This document shows positions 17,707 to 25,628 of a stretch of DNA of 64,000 bases, piece by piece. The notes under the pieces are model-generated. The model was not told the DNA's origin. It did no database searches and saw only the letters and a program-made list of their open reading frames with translations. Source of the stretch: a bacterium (GTDB lineage: Bacteria > Krumholzibacteriota > Krumholzibacteriia > JACNKJ01); contig JAAEPZ010000173.1 in the NCBI GenBank assembly GCA_024231955.1, positions 62,001-126,000 on the forward strand, written 5' to 3'. The stretch's first letter is position 1, and each line of letters starts with the position of its first letter. Both the position numbers and the translations under genes were made by a program.

Positions 17707-18057
17707 ATGACAAGAACAATAATGTTGGTCAGTATTCTGTGCCTCCTTGCTGCACCCGTTCTGGCCGGCGTTGACCAGACCATTTACGGCACAGAACTTT
17801 TCGACGATGGACAGCCTGGCGCCATGGACTCCGGCAACGGGAAATATCTTTACGGCAATGACGATCCCGTCGTCGATGATCCCGACGGTCCCATCCTCGG
17901 CACTTCGGTCAGAGATCCCGGCGGCCTCGATCCCATCGATGCGGAAAACCGTCCTGACGACAACGCCCCCGTACCCGAACCTGCGACCGGCCTCCTGCTG
18001 GGTCTTGGCGCAATGGGTCTGGCCCGCCTGCTCCGCCGCAAGAGGACGGAAAAGTAG
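17707..18057 (+). CDS. Short PEP-CTERM-sorted protein (exosortase substrate)
   Basis: A 116-residue exported protein: signal peptide MTRTIMLVSILCLLAAPVLAG, a middle of about 65 residues very rich in Asp, Gly and Pro (LFDDGQPG, DDPVVDDPDGP), and a C-terminal tripartite signal PVPEPATGLLLGLGAMGLA followed by RLLRRKR. The Pro-Glu-Pro plus hydrophobic helix plus basic cluster is the PEP-CTERM sorting signal cleaved by exosortase. The ATG at 17707 has GGACGG upstream; the frame also allows TTG at 17680. The acidic linker suggests a surface or matrix protein rather than an enzyme. It is the only clear PEP-CTERM protein in the window, and is separated from the exosortase gene at 52130 by 34 kb. Confidence 0.9.
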   Translation: MTRTIMLVSILCLLAAPVLAGVDQTIYGTELFDDGQPGAMDSGNGKYLYGNDDPVVDDPDGPILGTSVRDPGGLDPIDAENRPDDNAPVPEPATGLLLGLGAMGLARLLRRKRTEK

Positions 18058-18079
18058 CAGACGGTCAAATACATCTACA

Positions 18080-18113
18080 AAAAACCCCTTCGTCGCAAGT
18101 CGAAGGGGTTTTT
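18080..18113. terminator. Bidirectional terminator between PEP-CTERM gene and acyl-CoA ligase gene
   Basis: AAAAACCCCTTCG (18080-18092) pairs perfectly with CGAAGGGGTTTTT (18101-18113), loop of eight bases. Both strands end in a T-run, so it can serve the two convergent genes. Confidence 0.93.
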
Positions 18114-18130
18114 CATGTCTATGATTTGCT

Positions 18131-19666
18131 TCAGATCGTCGCCAGGTAGGATTCCTTCAGCAGATGTTTCCTGACTTTGCCCGAAGAGGTTCGGGGGAAA
18201 TCGGACATGAACAGGATCTCCTGCGGCTGCTTCCAGTGGGGCAGCAGCTTGCGGAAGTGCATCTTCACCTCTTTGATCTCCAGACGCTCCTCGAACTCCT
18301 GGATGATGCAGGCGACCATCTTCTCGCCGAGCAGTTCGTCCTCAACACCAATCACGGCGCATTGAACGACACCGGCCAGTTCGGCGGCCAGGTCCTCGAT
18401 CTCCTTGGGGTTGATCCTGAAGGCCCCGCTCTTGATCATATCCTTCTTCCGACCAACCACATAGATGTAGCCGTCCCGATCGATCCGGGCCAGATCCCCG
18501 GTCCACAGACGCCTCTGCTCGTCAAGCACATTGGAGGTCTCCTCGGGATCGCCCCAGTACCCCTTCATGATGTTCTCACCCGACGCCACTATCTCACCGG
18601 TGACATCCGGCGCGGTGGGACGACCTTCATCATCCAGCACCTCCAGTTTGACGCCGGGGATACCGCGCCCAATCGAACCCGGTTTGACGTCGACCTCGGC
18701 TGCCGGCAGGTAGGAGAGCCGGGCAGTGCCCTCGGTCTGTCCGTACATGATGATCGGCCGGGCAGTAGGCAGCAGTCCACGCAGCCGCTTCAGCCCCGCC
18801 GGAGGCAGGGCGCCCCCCGCGGTCGTGAAATAGCGCAGACTGGGGATACTCCGCTCGGCCAGGTTGCTGCGGGTCATGAAAATCGTGAATGTGGCCGCCA
18901 CGCCGGGCAGGCCGGTCACCCGCTCCCGCTCCATCGTATCGAGCACGTTGTTGGGGAAGGCCAGACGATTGTCGATCACCAGGCAACCACCAACCGCGAC
19001 ATGGGTCAGCAGCAGCGAATGTCCGTAGGAGTAGTAGAACGGCAGCAACACCATCACGCGCTCGGTTTCGTCGAGCTCCAGGTACTCCGCGATGGAGTCC
19101 GTATTGGCGATCAGATTGTGCTGCGACAGTGTGACACCCTTGGGCTGGCCCGTGGTGCCTGAGGTGTAAAGTATGAGTGAATTGTCCTCATAGCCGGGCA
19201 GAGGGCATTCCAGTTCGCTCAGCTCATCATCCTCGATGAGCTCGCAATCGGCGCCGGCGGGCAGTTCAAGCCCCTCCGCATCCACCAGCCAGGCAGGCGG
19301 GGATGTTGCGGCGTTCAGATCGGCGCTGAAACGGCGCGCGAACTTGACCTGGGCCACAAGGAGTTTGGGCGCGCAATCGCCGAAGACCTTGTCCAGATAG
19401 CGGGCATCGATCACGGGGTTGAGACCAACCAGAACGGCACCGAGTTTTTGAACCGCAAAGTAGATCCTCAGGTACTCCGCCGAGTTCTCCCACAGCAGCG
19501 CGACCCGATCACCGGCGCCGACCCCCATCGCGCTCATCTGGTTCGCCAGCCCCAGGGAGCGCCGATAGAGGGTTGCGTAGGTCCACCGCGTATCGCCGAA
19601 AACCACCGCTTCTCTCTCGGGGAAGCGACGGTGCGCCTCCTCCAGATATGACCAAACTGCTTCCAT
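18131..19666 (-). CDS. Acyl-CoA ligase (AMP-forming), exosortase-system associated
   Basis: A 511-residue class-I adenylate-forming enzyme. The phosphate-binding loop LILYTSGTTGQPKG lies at residues 165-177, IMYGQTEGTARLSYL is the A5-type motif, the ATP-ribose region has WTGDLARIDRDGYIYVVGRKKDMIKSG, and the C-terminal catalytic Lys is in RTSSGKVRK (Lys497). It activates a carboxylic acid and passes it to CoA or a carrier protein. The start lies two bases after the acyl carrier protein's stop, so the acid is probably loaded onto that ACP. Ligase plus ACP plus amidotransferase plus hydrolases is a known gene set of exosortase-A polysaccharide clusters; the PLP-dependent decarboxylase that often joins it is not visible in this window. 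The substrate acid cannot be told from the sequence. Confidence 0.88.
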   Translation of the reverse strand: MEAVWSYLEEAHRRFPEREAVVFGDTRWTYATLYRRSLGLANQMSAMGVGAGDRVALLWENSAEYLRIYFAVQKLGAVLVGLNPVIDARYLDKVFGDCAPKLLVAQVKFARRFSADLNAATSPPAWLVDAEGLELPAGADCELIEDDELSELECPLPGYEDNSLILYTSGTTGQPKGVTLSQHNLIANTDSIAEYLELDETERVMVLLPFYYSYGHSLLLTHVAVGGCLVIDNRLAFPNNVLDTMERERVTGLPGVAATFTIFMTRSNLAERSIPSLRYFTTAGGALPPAGLKRLRGLLPTARPIIMYGQTEGTARLSYLPAAEVDVKPGSIGRGIPGVKLEVLDDEGRPTAPDVTGEIVASGENIMKGYWGDPEETSNVLDEQRRLWTGDLARIDRDGYIYVVGRKKDMIKSGAFRINPKEIEDLAAELAGVVQCAVIGVEDELLGEKMVACIIQEFEERLEIKEVKMHFRKLLPHWKQPQEILFMSDFPRTSSGKVRKHLLKESYLATI

Positions 19667-19668
19667 GA

Positions 19669-19908
19669 TCAGGCAATCTTCCTCTCGACATACGCCGCGA
19701 CCTTGGCGACGGAATCAAAGTTCTCCGTAGTCATCTCATCATCCTCGACACTGACGCCATGTTCATCCTCGATGAAATCGATCAGTTCGAGAATACCGGT
19801 CGAATCGATCACCCGCGAGTCCAGAAAGGAGTCATCGTTCTTGAAAGTGGGATCATCCTTACCGGCCAGGAAATTTTCGATGATGAATTTGCGGATACTG
19901 TCCTGCAT
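19669..19908 (-). CDS. Acyl carrier protein, exosortase-system associated
   Basis: The 79-residue acidic protein is predicted four-helical. The phosphopantetheine attachment serine is Ser36 in VIDSTGILELI, the Asp-Ser motif of carrier proteins at the start of helix II. It is predicted to be loaded by the ligase immediately downstream and to deliver the acyl group to an acceptor, presumably a glycan amino group or hydroxyl. It starts 27 bases after the amidotransferase gene's stop and is in the same operon. Sequence similarity to housekeeping AcpP is limited, consistent with a dedicated role. Confidence 0.88.
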   Translation of the reverse strand: MQDSIRKFIIENFLAGKDDPTFKNDDSFLDSRVIDSTGILELIDFIEDEHGVSVEDDEMTTENFDSVAKVAAYVERKIA

Positions 19909-19935
19909 GATACCTCGTGTCTGAGTTTGCGGACT

Positions 19936-21909
19936 CTATGAGCCCAGGGGAACTGCTTCGCGGAAAATCTCGTCACCGGTCGGTTCGAGCCCGCCCTCCA
20001 GGAATTCATGTACCAGATACTGGGTCGAGAGGATACCCACCAGCAACATGTTGTCACGAAAGCCGATCTGCCCCCTCCGCTTGCGAGAGAGCTTGCTCAC
20101 AAGAGTGCCGACGGCCGCGGAATCGAATAGTCCGAGACCATCTATCCGTTCCGTAGCAAGCATCTCGCCTACCCAGGCGGGTGAGTCGTCACCGAAGAAG
20201 GAGGGCGCATCGGGCGCCATGTACGGCTGTTTGGGTCGATCCATGATCTGATCCGGGATCACTCCGCGCGCGGCGCCCTTCAGCGCCTGTTTCTCGTGCA
20301 GAACCGGCAATCTGCGGCGCCATGGTATCTTCGCGGCCGCGGCCACGAACTCCGGATCCAGATAGGGGAACCGCCCCTCGACGCTGTGCGCCATAGCCGG
20401 ACGATCACCCTGACTGCTGAGCAGGTAACCGCCGAGCAGCGTCTCGGCCTCCAGCAGCTGCGCCTTGTCCAGCTGTCCCCAGTCGTCGAAACCGACGGGC
20501 AGGCCATCGAGGTATTCGCTGTCCCAGCCCTCCCAATTGGCGAGAGCAGAACCCAGATCGGGCGAGAGATAATTGCCCAGCACACCAACAATGGTGTCCC
20601 AGCGGGGACGATGACTGAAGCCGCGATCGGCGGGATTGTCGATCCACCGACCGTAGTATTTGTGCAGATAATCCGCCCGCCCCGCCTTGGCCAGCAGAGG
20701 ACTGGTCGGGTAGAGGCGCGACAGCAGCAACGGCCGCAGGCGGCTTTCGGGACGGCGCGCCCACCAGTGGCGGATCTTGGCATCCTTGAACAGATCGTAA
20801 CCGGCCATGACCTCGTCGGCGCCCTCGCCGGTGAGCACCACCTTGATCCCCTCGCTCCGCACCTTCTCGGCCAGAAGCATCAGGGGTGTCGGCGCGGTCC
20901 GCAACACCGGCTTCTCGGCGTGCCGGACCAGACGGGGAAACGCCGAGGCGATATCGGAACCGGAGACGGTGATATGGTGGTGATCGCTCCCCAGATGTTC
21001 GGCCATCTGATTCTGGTAACCGGTCTCATCGAACACCTGATCGGCGAAGCGGATCGAGAAGGTCTTCATTCCCGGATTCTCATCCTTGATCAACGCCGCC
21101 AGCAGCGAGCTGTCGATCCCGCCGCTGACATAGGCCCCCACCGGCACATCGGCTCGCAGGCGAAGCGATGTGGCGGTGCGCAGCTTTTCACGGACGATGT
21201 CGGCGGCCTCATCCTCGGTCATCTCGGTGGGAGTCTGACCGAAGGGGAGACGCCACCAGCGCTGCTCGGTCCAGCCGTCACGCGTCAGCTTCGCCCAGTG
21301 TCCGGCCTTGAGTTCGCGAATCCCCTTGAACACCGTGCGCCCGGGCAGGCAGGTCCAGTAGCGGAACACCTGCAACAGACTCTCGTTGTCCATCTCGCGG
21401 GGGACATCCGGGTGCGCCATCAGCGCCTTGATCTCCGAGGCGAACACGATCCCCCGGGGACCGCGCCAGTAGTGCAGGGGGCGGATGCCGAAGCGATCGC
21501 GGGCGAGGAGCAGGCTCTCCTCCCGGTTGTCCCAGAGGGCGATGGCCCACTGGCCGTTCATCGCCTCCAGACCAGCTGGACCGTATTCCATCAACTGATG
21601 CAACACCACTTCGGTATCGCACGTCGTGTGGAAGACGTGCCCCCTGGCCTCCAACTCGGCCCGCAATTCGATGTAGTTGTAGACTTCGCCATTGTAGGTG
21701 AGCCACCAACGGCCGCCGGGTTCGCCCATGGGCTGATCGCCGGTGGTCAGGTCGATGATAGAGAGGCGGCTGTGTCCCAGAGCGGCCTTGCCCTGCATGC
21801 GCAAACCGAACGCATCCGGGCCGCGGTGGTATAGTCGCCGCGTCATGGCCTTGAGGATGTCGGTCGAAACGGGGCGCTGATAGTCAATGAAACCGGCTAT
21901 TCCGCACAT
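19936..21909 (-). CDS. Asparagine-synthetase-like amidotransferase, exosortase-system associated
   Basis: A 657-residue two-domain enzyme. Residue 2 is the class-II glutamine amidotransferase Cys nucleophile (MCGIAGF), with the supporting motifs LYHRGPD, LSIIDL, YNGEVYN and CDTE, so glutamine is hydrolysed to ammonia. The C-terminal synthetase domain has the PP-loop SGGIDSS at residues 262-268, and LTGEGADEVMAGYD is the second ATP/Mg region. Genuine asparagine synthetases make Asn; the exosortase-linked members are thought to amidate a sugar acid or acyl group instead. It overlaps the deacetylase gene by 13 bases, implying translational coupling. Which group is amidated here is unknown. Confidence 0.88.
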   Translation of the reverse strand: MCGIAGFIDYQRPVSTDILKAMTRRLYHRGPDAFGLRMQGKAALGHSRLSIIDLTTGDQPMGEPGGRWWLTYNGEVYNYIELRAELEARGHVFHTTCDTEVVLHQLMEYGPAGLEAMNGQWAIALWDNREESLLLARDRFGIRPLHYWRGPRGIVFASEIKALMAHPDVPREMDNESLLQVFRYWTCLPGRTVFKGIRELKAGHWAKLTRDGWTEQRWWRLPFGQTPTEMTEDEAADIVREKLRTATSLRLRADVPVGAYVSGGIDSSLLAALIKDENPGMKTFSIRFADQVFDETGYQNQMAEHLGSDHHHITVSGSDIASAFPRLVRHAEKPVLRTAPTPLMLLAEKVRSEGIKVVLTGEGADEVMAGYDLFKDAKIRHWWARRPESRLRPLLLSRLYPTSPLLAKAGRADYLHKYYGRWIDNPADRGFSHRPRWDTIVGVLGNYLSPDLGSALANWEGWDSEYLDGLPVGFDDWGQLDKAQLLEAETLLGGYLLSSQGDRPAMAHSVEGRFPYLDPEFVAAAAKIPWRRRLPVLHEKQALKGAARGVIPDQIMDRPKQPYMAPDAPSFFGDDSPAWVGEMLATERIDGLGLFDSAAVGTLVSKLSRKRRGQIGFRDNMLLVGILSTQYLVHEFLEGGLEPTGDEIFREAVPLGS

Positions 21910-22862
21910 GGTGTTCCATCTCCCGCGCAGGCGTTCAGACGATCGACAAGCTCTCCGTAAACCACCTGCTCCAGCTCATCCCGTCGTTCCCGGATGCGGG
22001 CGAGCACATCCTCGATACCGGTCAATGTGGGGACATCCCACGGATCCAGATAGACATTCACATAGCCGCCGTAGCGCAGCGCCGCCAGAATCACCTCATC
22101 GAACAGATTACAGAATTGCTGAGGCGTACTGTGGCTCAATCTATAGAACAGATGCTCTGCATGCAGGCTGTGCCAGGTGTCCAGCACGGTCAGCGGGTGT
22201 TTAGGGCAGGTGGTGAGGGGGATCTCCCAGATCCCGTCATACCCCTCGACCGGGAAGGGCCTGCCCCCGCTGCGAACGCCGGTCATCAGCGTGGAGGAAT
22301 CGAAACAGTAACCGAGTTCGGAGATGATCCCGTAGATCTCGGGCGTGAAGAGGTCCTTGAAGTGGGGAATCCTGCAGCCGCGACACTCCACACCGAGCAC
22401 GCGGTCGATGATCTCGTGCGCACGCACGATCTCCTCTCTCTTCTCGTCCAGGCTGATGAGTCTGAACTTGCGGCCGGGGTTGATCTCCTCGTTGTCGGGA
22501 TGACTATACGTATGGTTGACGATCTCATGTCCGCCGTCCACCAGCGCCTTGTGCAGGTCGGGGAATCTCTCCACCCAGACGCCCACGATGGCGAATGAGG
22601 CCGTAATCTCATACCGTTTCAGCAACTCGAGCACGGCGGGAAACGCCTCGACATCCTTGACGAAATCACAATCGAAACTCAAAGTGAAGGCCGCCCTCTT
22701 GCGCAACCAGGGCAACGGCTCGGCGGCGGTCAGCTTCATGAAGGAGTTGAAGAGTTGGCGGGGCCACAGCACCGTCGATGCCGCCATGAGGGGGCGCGAC
22801 TCATGCCGATCGACAATGAAGCTCTGCAGGGGATTCAACCGCGGCATCTTGATCTGCTTCAC
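21897..22862 (-). CDS. Polysaccharide deacetylase (NodB domain)
   Basis: The 321-residue enzyme has the NodB homology core: LSFDCDF (Asp64 and Asp66, motif 1), HEIVNHTYSHPD (His117 and His121, the metal-binding His pair), and later CRIPHF and a DSSTL motif. Such enzymes remove N- or O-acetyl groups from glycans. No signal peptide is evident, so it probably acts in the cytosol on lipid-linked or precursor glycan, in line with other exosortase-A cluster deacetylases. It overlaps the amidotransferase gene by 13 bases downstream and the next protein's gene by four bases upstream. Confidence 0.88.
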   Translation of the reverse strand: MKQIKMPRLNPLQSFIVDRHESRPLMAASTVLWPRQLFNSFMKLTAAEPLPWLRKRAAFTLSFDCDFVKDVEAFPAVLELLKRYEITASFAIVGVWVERFPDLHKALVDGGHEIVNHTYSHPDNEEINPGRKFRLISLDEKREEIVRAHEIIDRVLGVECRGCRIPHFKDLFTPEIYGIISELGYCFDSSTLMTGVRSGGRPFPVEGYDGIWEIPLTTCPKHPLTVLDTWHSLHAEHLFYRLSHSTPQQFCNLFDEVILAALRYGGYVNVYLDPWDVPTLTGIEDVLARIRERRDELEQVVYGELVDRLNACAGDGTPCAE

Positions 22863-24430
22863 GGGCTCCCTCCGGGCTTGATGAAGAGATCCAGAGGGCG
22901 ACCAACGGCTGTCCGCACGCGATAGCGATCCACCAGGCCACTGACGGGATCCATCATCCCCTCGCTAGCGGGCACCAGGCGCTCACCATCGCAGTGCGTC
23001 AACTCGGTACCCGAGCGGACTGCGATCTCCAGTTCACCGCCAAGCCCCTCGAGCCGCAGGCGATCCGGCAGGCTGACCAGCCGGGAGAGCGGACCTTTGA
23101 TCTGGCGCAGCAGACCAACCTTGAACCGGATGCTCGAACCGGCCTGCGGCGCATCCAGAGTGATATCCGCCCGCGGGGCTCTGGCATCATCCAATGCCGG
23201 AAGGAAACCCGACGCATGGTATTGACCGTTCACCAGGAGCGATCGGGTCAGATAGGGTTTGATCTCGTAATCGCGGTAGTCGCCGGCGTTGCCCGACAAC
23301 CCCTCCTCGGCCGCACGGGCGATGTTGAACATCTCGCGCGCCGAAACGAAGTGCAGCCGGAAATTCCCGCCGTCGTTGAACTCCTTGCACAGCGTTTCGT
23401 ACATGGCCTTCGCGCCATCGCCGAGTAGAGCATCCCTGTGGCGCTCGGGGGCGCCATGAGTATGGACCTTGACAAACAGCCACTCGGGTCGACCCGCCAC
23501 GTGGATCCCCTCATTCACCCAATTCCGCACCCGCTCGGGGGTGCCGGGCCCCTCACCCGTCACATCGGCATCCTCCACCGAGAACCAGGGGAAGCCGCTC
23601 TTGCGCCTCAATCCAATCGGACCCATGAGAATAGGCAACCCGGTGTTGGGGTTGAGCCCGCGACGATCCGCGGTCTGGGCGGTCATCAGCGACCCGATAT
23701 CGTAGCTCTTGGCCACATGCGGATCATCCAGTGCCCGGTAGAGGCAGTTGACCATTTGCGGTTGCGATTCGTGAAGACTCGGAAAAGTGAAGTCGGCATA
23801 GCATCCGCACTCCTGCAGGATCGTCAGTTCATCGTTGACGCCGCAGTACTCGGGGCGGGAGTTGTCCAGCGCCCAGTTGCCGTGGATGAATCCGAACTGC
23901 CTGCCGACGGTTCCGCCCTGAACCCGAAACACGCCATAGCTCTCGAACAGCTCCAGGGTGGTATCCAGCAGCGCGCGCAGACTTGTGCTGTCGTCGTTCT
24001 CGTGGTGCAGATGCAGCTCGACCTCACCCACCTCCTGCCAGTCCATCTCGGCCAGTTCCATAAGAAACTCATGCGAGTAGTAATGGGGCGGGAAGAAGAA
24101 CGAATGCTGAGGGTGCCGCCCATCGGCATCCTTGAAACTGCGCGCCAGCGGCGGATAGAGATCGCGCCAGGCGTTGAAGCGCTCCTGCGAAACATCGGGT
24201 GTGGCATTCTTGGTGCCCGGTTCGAAATGGTCCGCGAAACAGAACATGACATCGCGACAGGTGCCCGGGGCCACCGGCGGCAGTTTGCCGTCCAATTGCA
24301 GACGGCGACGCACCCAGGAGCGCAACCAGATATCAAAGCGGTAGGTTTGCGCCTTGCGCCGGAACAGCAGACCATAGATAAGGATGCCGATGCGTGCGGC
24401 CGTCTCCAGGCAGAATTGCTTAAGCATCAT
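22859..24430 (-). CDS. Uncharacterised large protein with deacetylase-like beta/alpha-barrel signatures
   Basis: About 523 residues. I cannot name a family with certainty. Features recall polysaccharide deacetylase/glycosidase-type beta/alpha barrels: MFCFADHFEPG early, VELHLHHENDD (a His-rich loop), FGFIHGNWALDNSR, YADFTFPS, and WLFVKVHTHGA late in the catalytic part. The N-terminus has a weak hydrophobic stretch, and the last 100 residues look beta-rich (possible carbohydrate-binding part). The start is best at ATG 24430, preceded by GCGGGAT, overlapping the preceding gene by 11 bases; the frame is open to 24445. It stands directly upstream of a canonical deacetylase in the operon, suggesting a related glycan-modifying step. 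Confidence 0.6.
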   Translation of the reverse strand: MMLKQFCLETAARIGILIYGLLFRRKAQTYRFDIWLRSWVRRRLQLDGKLPPVAPGTCRDVMFCFADHFEPGTKNATPDVSQERFNAWRDLYPPLARSFKDADGRHPQHSFFFPPHYYSHEFLMELAEMDWQEVGEVELHLHHENDDSTSLRALLDTTLELFESYGVFRVQGGTVGRQFGFIHGNWALDNSRPEYCGVNDELTILQECGCYADFTFPSLHESQPQMVNCLYRALDDPHVAKSYDIGSLMTAQTADRRGLNPNTGLPILMGPIGLRRKSGFPWFSVEDADVTGEGPGTPERVRNWVNEGIHVAGRPEWLFVKVHTHGAPERHRDALLGDGAKAMYETLCKEFNDGGNFRLHFVSAREMFNIARAAEEGLSGNAGDYRDYEIKPYLTRSLLVNGQYHASGFLPALDDARAPRADITLDAPQAGSSIRFKVGLLRQIKGPLSRLVSLPDRLRLEGLGGELEIAVRSGTELTHCDGERLVPASEGMMDPVSGLVDRYRVRTAVGRPLDLFIKPGGSP

Positions 24431-25628
24431 CGCATCCCGCGTCATCGTCGGGGAAAGGTGATGCCAAACCCAGCACGAAGAAGATTCTGTTCAGATTGGC
24501 CTGCCAGGTAAACTCCCGCCACATTCTGACAACCGCATTCCTGGCCATTCGCGATCGGGATTCCTCATCACGGAGCAGCTCGATCAAAACATCGCCCAGG
24601 GTATCGCTCCCCTCGGCCGCCGTGCTGTAGTTCCCGAAAAGCCGACCACTGACATTGTCTTCGATGACATCCTCCAGAGGGGGCAACTTGGGGGCGAGCA
24701 CCGGCTTGGTCAGGCTCATGTACTCAAAAACCTTCATGGGCGAGCCGTAATCGTTGGAATGGGGCATCACGCAGATGTCCATGGCTGCAATCCACGCCGG
24801 GAGGCCGGCATGTTCGATATTGCCCGGCAGACAAGCAAGGTCCTCAAGACCCTCATCCTTGATCATGGCCATGATCCGATCACGCTCGGGACCATCCCCA
24901 ACCAGCAGCAACGCAGTGGGACAGCCGGAATTCCGCGCACGGGCTGCGGCGGCGACAAGACGGTCGAGACCATGCCAGGGCCAGAAACCGCCGACGAAAC
25001 CCGTCACGGGGACATCGCCAAAGGTGGCCGGCATTTCGGCGGGTATGATGTCGGCAGCCTGACTCAGCCAGGTGCGAGACACGGCGTTGGGGGTCAGCAC
25101 GATCCGCTTCGGCGCAACGCCACGATCCAGCAGACGCTCGCTGAGACGGCTGGATACCGAGGCCAGCACCGCGGCCCGCCCGAAGATCTTCCGTTCGAGG
25201 CGGCGGGCAGACGCCATGAGCAGTCGGCTGCGGCGGCGAACGAGGGGATCGTCACAGGTATAGTTGACCTCGATCACATGGGGAACCCCCAGGCGCAAGG
25301 CCAGATTGCTGCCGGCGGCGCCGAAGAAGGCGTAGCGCTCATAGATCAGATCGGGCTTGAACTCCGCAACCGCCGTCGCAAGCCTGCCGATCAGACGGCG
25401 GTCGTAAGCCATCTCGGCAAATTCGAAAAGCACTTCAGGCGCACTCTTGGCAAAGAGGGAGACTATACTCGAGACGGTGCTCTCCTGAACCGGAGCATAG
25501 GGGTCGATACCGGGGGGGCCGACAACAAGAACCTCATGCCCGGCGTCGCGCATGGCATCGACAATGCCGCGAATATGAACCCGCTCGACACTCTTGGCCT
25601 GGGTCCGATGCAGATAGAGAATCTTCAC
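24420..25628 (-). CDS. Glycosyltransferase family 4-like
   Basis: The 402-residue protein has the two-Rossmann (GT-B) fold of GT4: MKILYLHRTQAKSVERVHIRG at the start, then a linker and the second domain with FVGGFWPWHGLDRLV, LLVGDGPERD and PLEDVIEDN, and the nucleotide-binding region ICVMPHSNDYGSPMKVFEYMSL that contains an EX-type motif. It would transfer a sugar from a nucleotide-sugar onto the growing lipid-linked repeat. It overlaps the preceding glycosyltransferase gene by four bases, so the two are in the same operon. Donor and linkage cannot be inferred. Confidence 0.85.
   Translation of the reverse strand: MKILYLHRTQAKSVERVHIRGIVDAMRDAGHEVLVVGPPGIDPYAPVQESTVSSIVSLFAKSAPEVLFEFAEMAYDRRLIGRLATAVAEFKPDLIYERYAFFGAAGSNLALRLGVPHVIEVNYTCDDPLVRRRSRLLMASARRLERKIFGRAAVLASVSSRLSERLLDRGVAPKRIVLTPNAVSRTWLSQAADIIPAEMPATFGDVPVTGFVGGFWPWHGLDRLVAAAARARNSGCPTALLLVGDGPERDRIMAMIKDEGLEDLACLPGNIEHAGLPAWIAAMDICVMPHSNDYGSPMKVFEYMSLTKPVLAPKLPPLEDVIEDNVSGRLFGNYSTAAEGSDTLGDVLIELLRDEESRSRMARNAVVRMWREFTWQANLNRIFFVLGLASPFPDDDAGCDDA

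Noticed and set aside
20296..21834. A long open frame (512 codons) on the plus strand opposite the asparagine-synthetase-like gene
   Set aside because: It lies antisense to a well-conserved gene and its translation has no recognisable motif; long antisense frames are usual in G+C-rich coding DNA.
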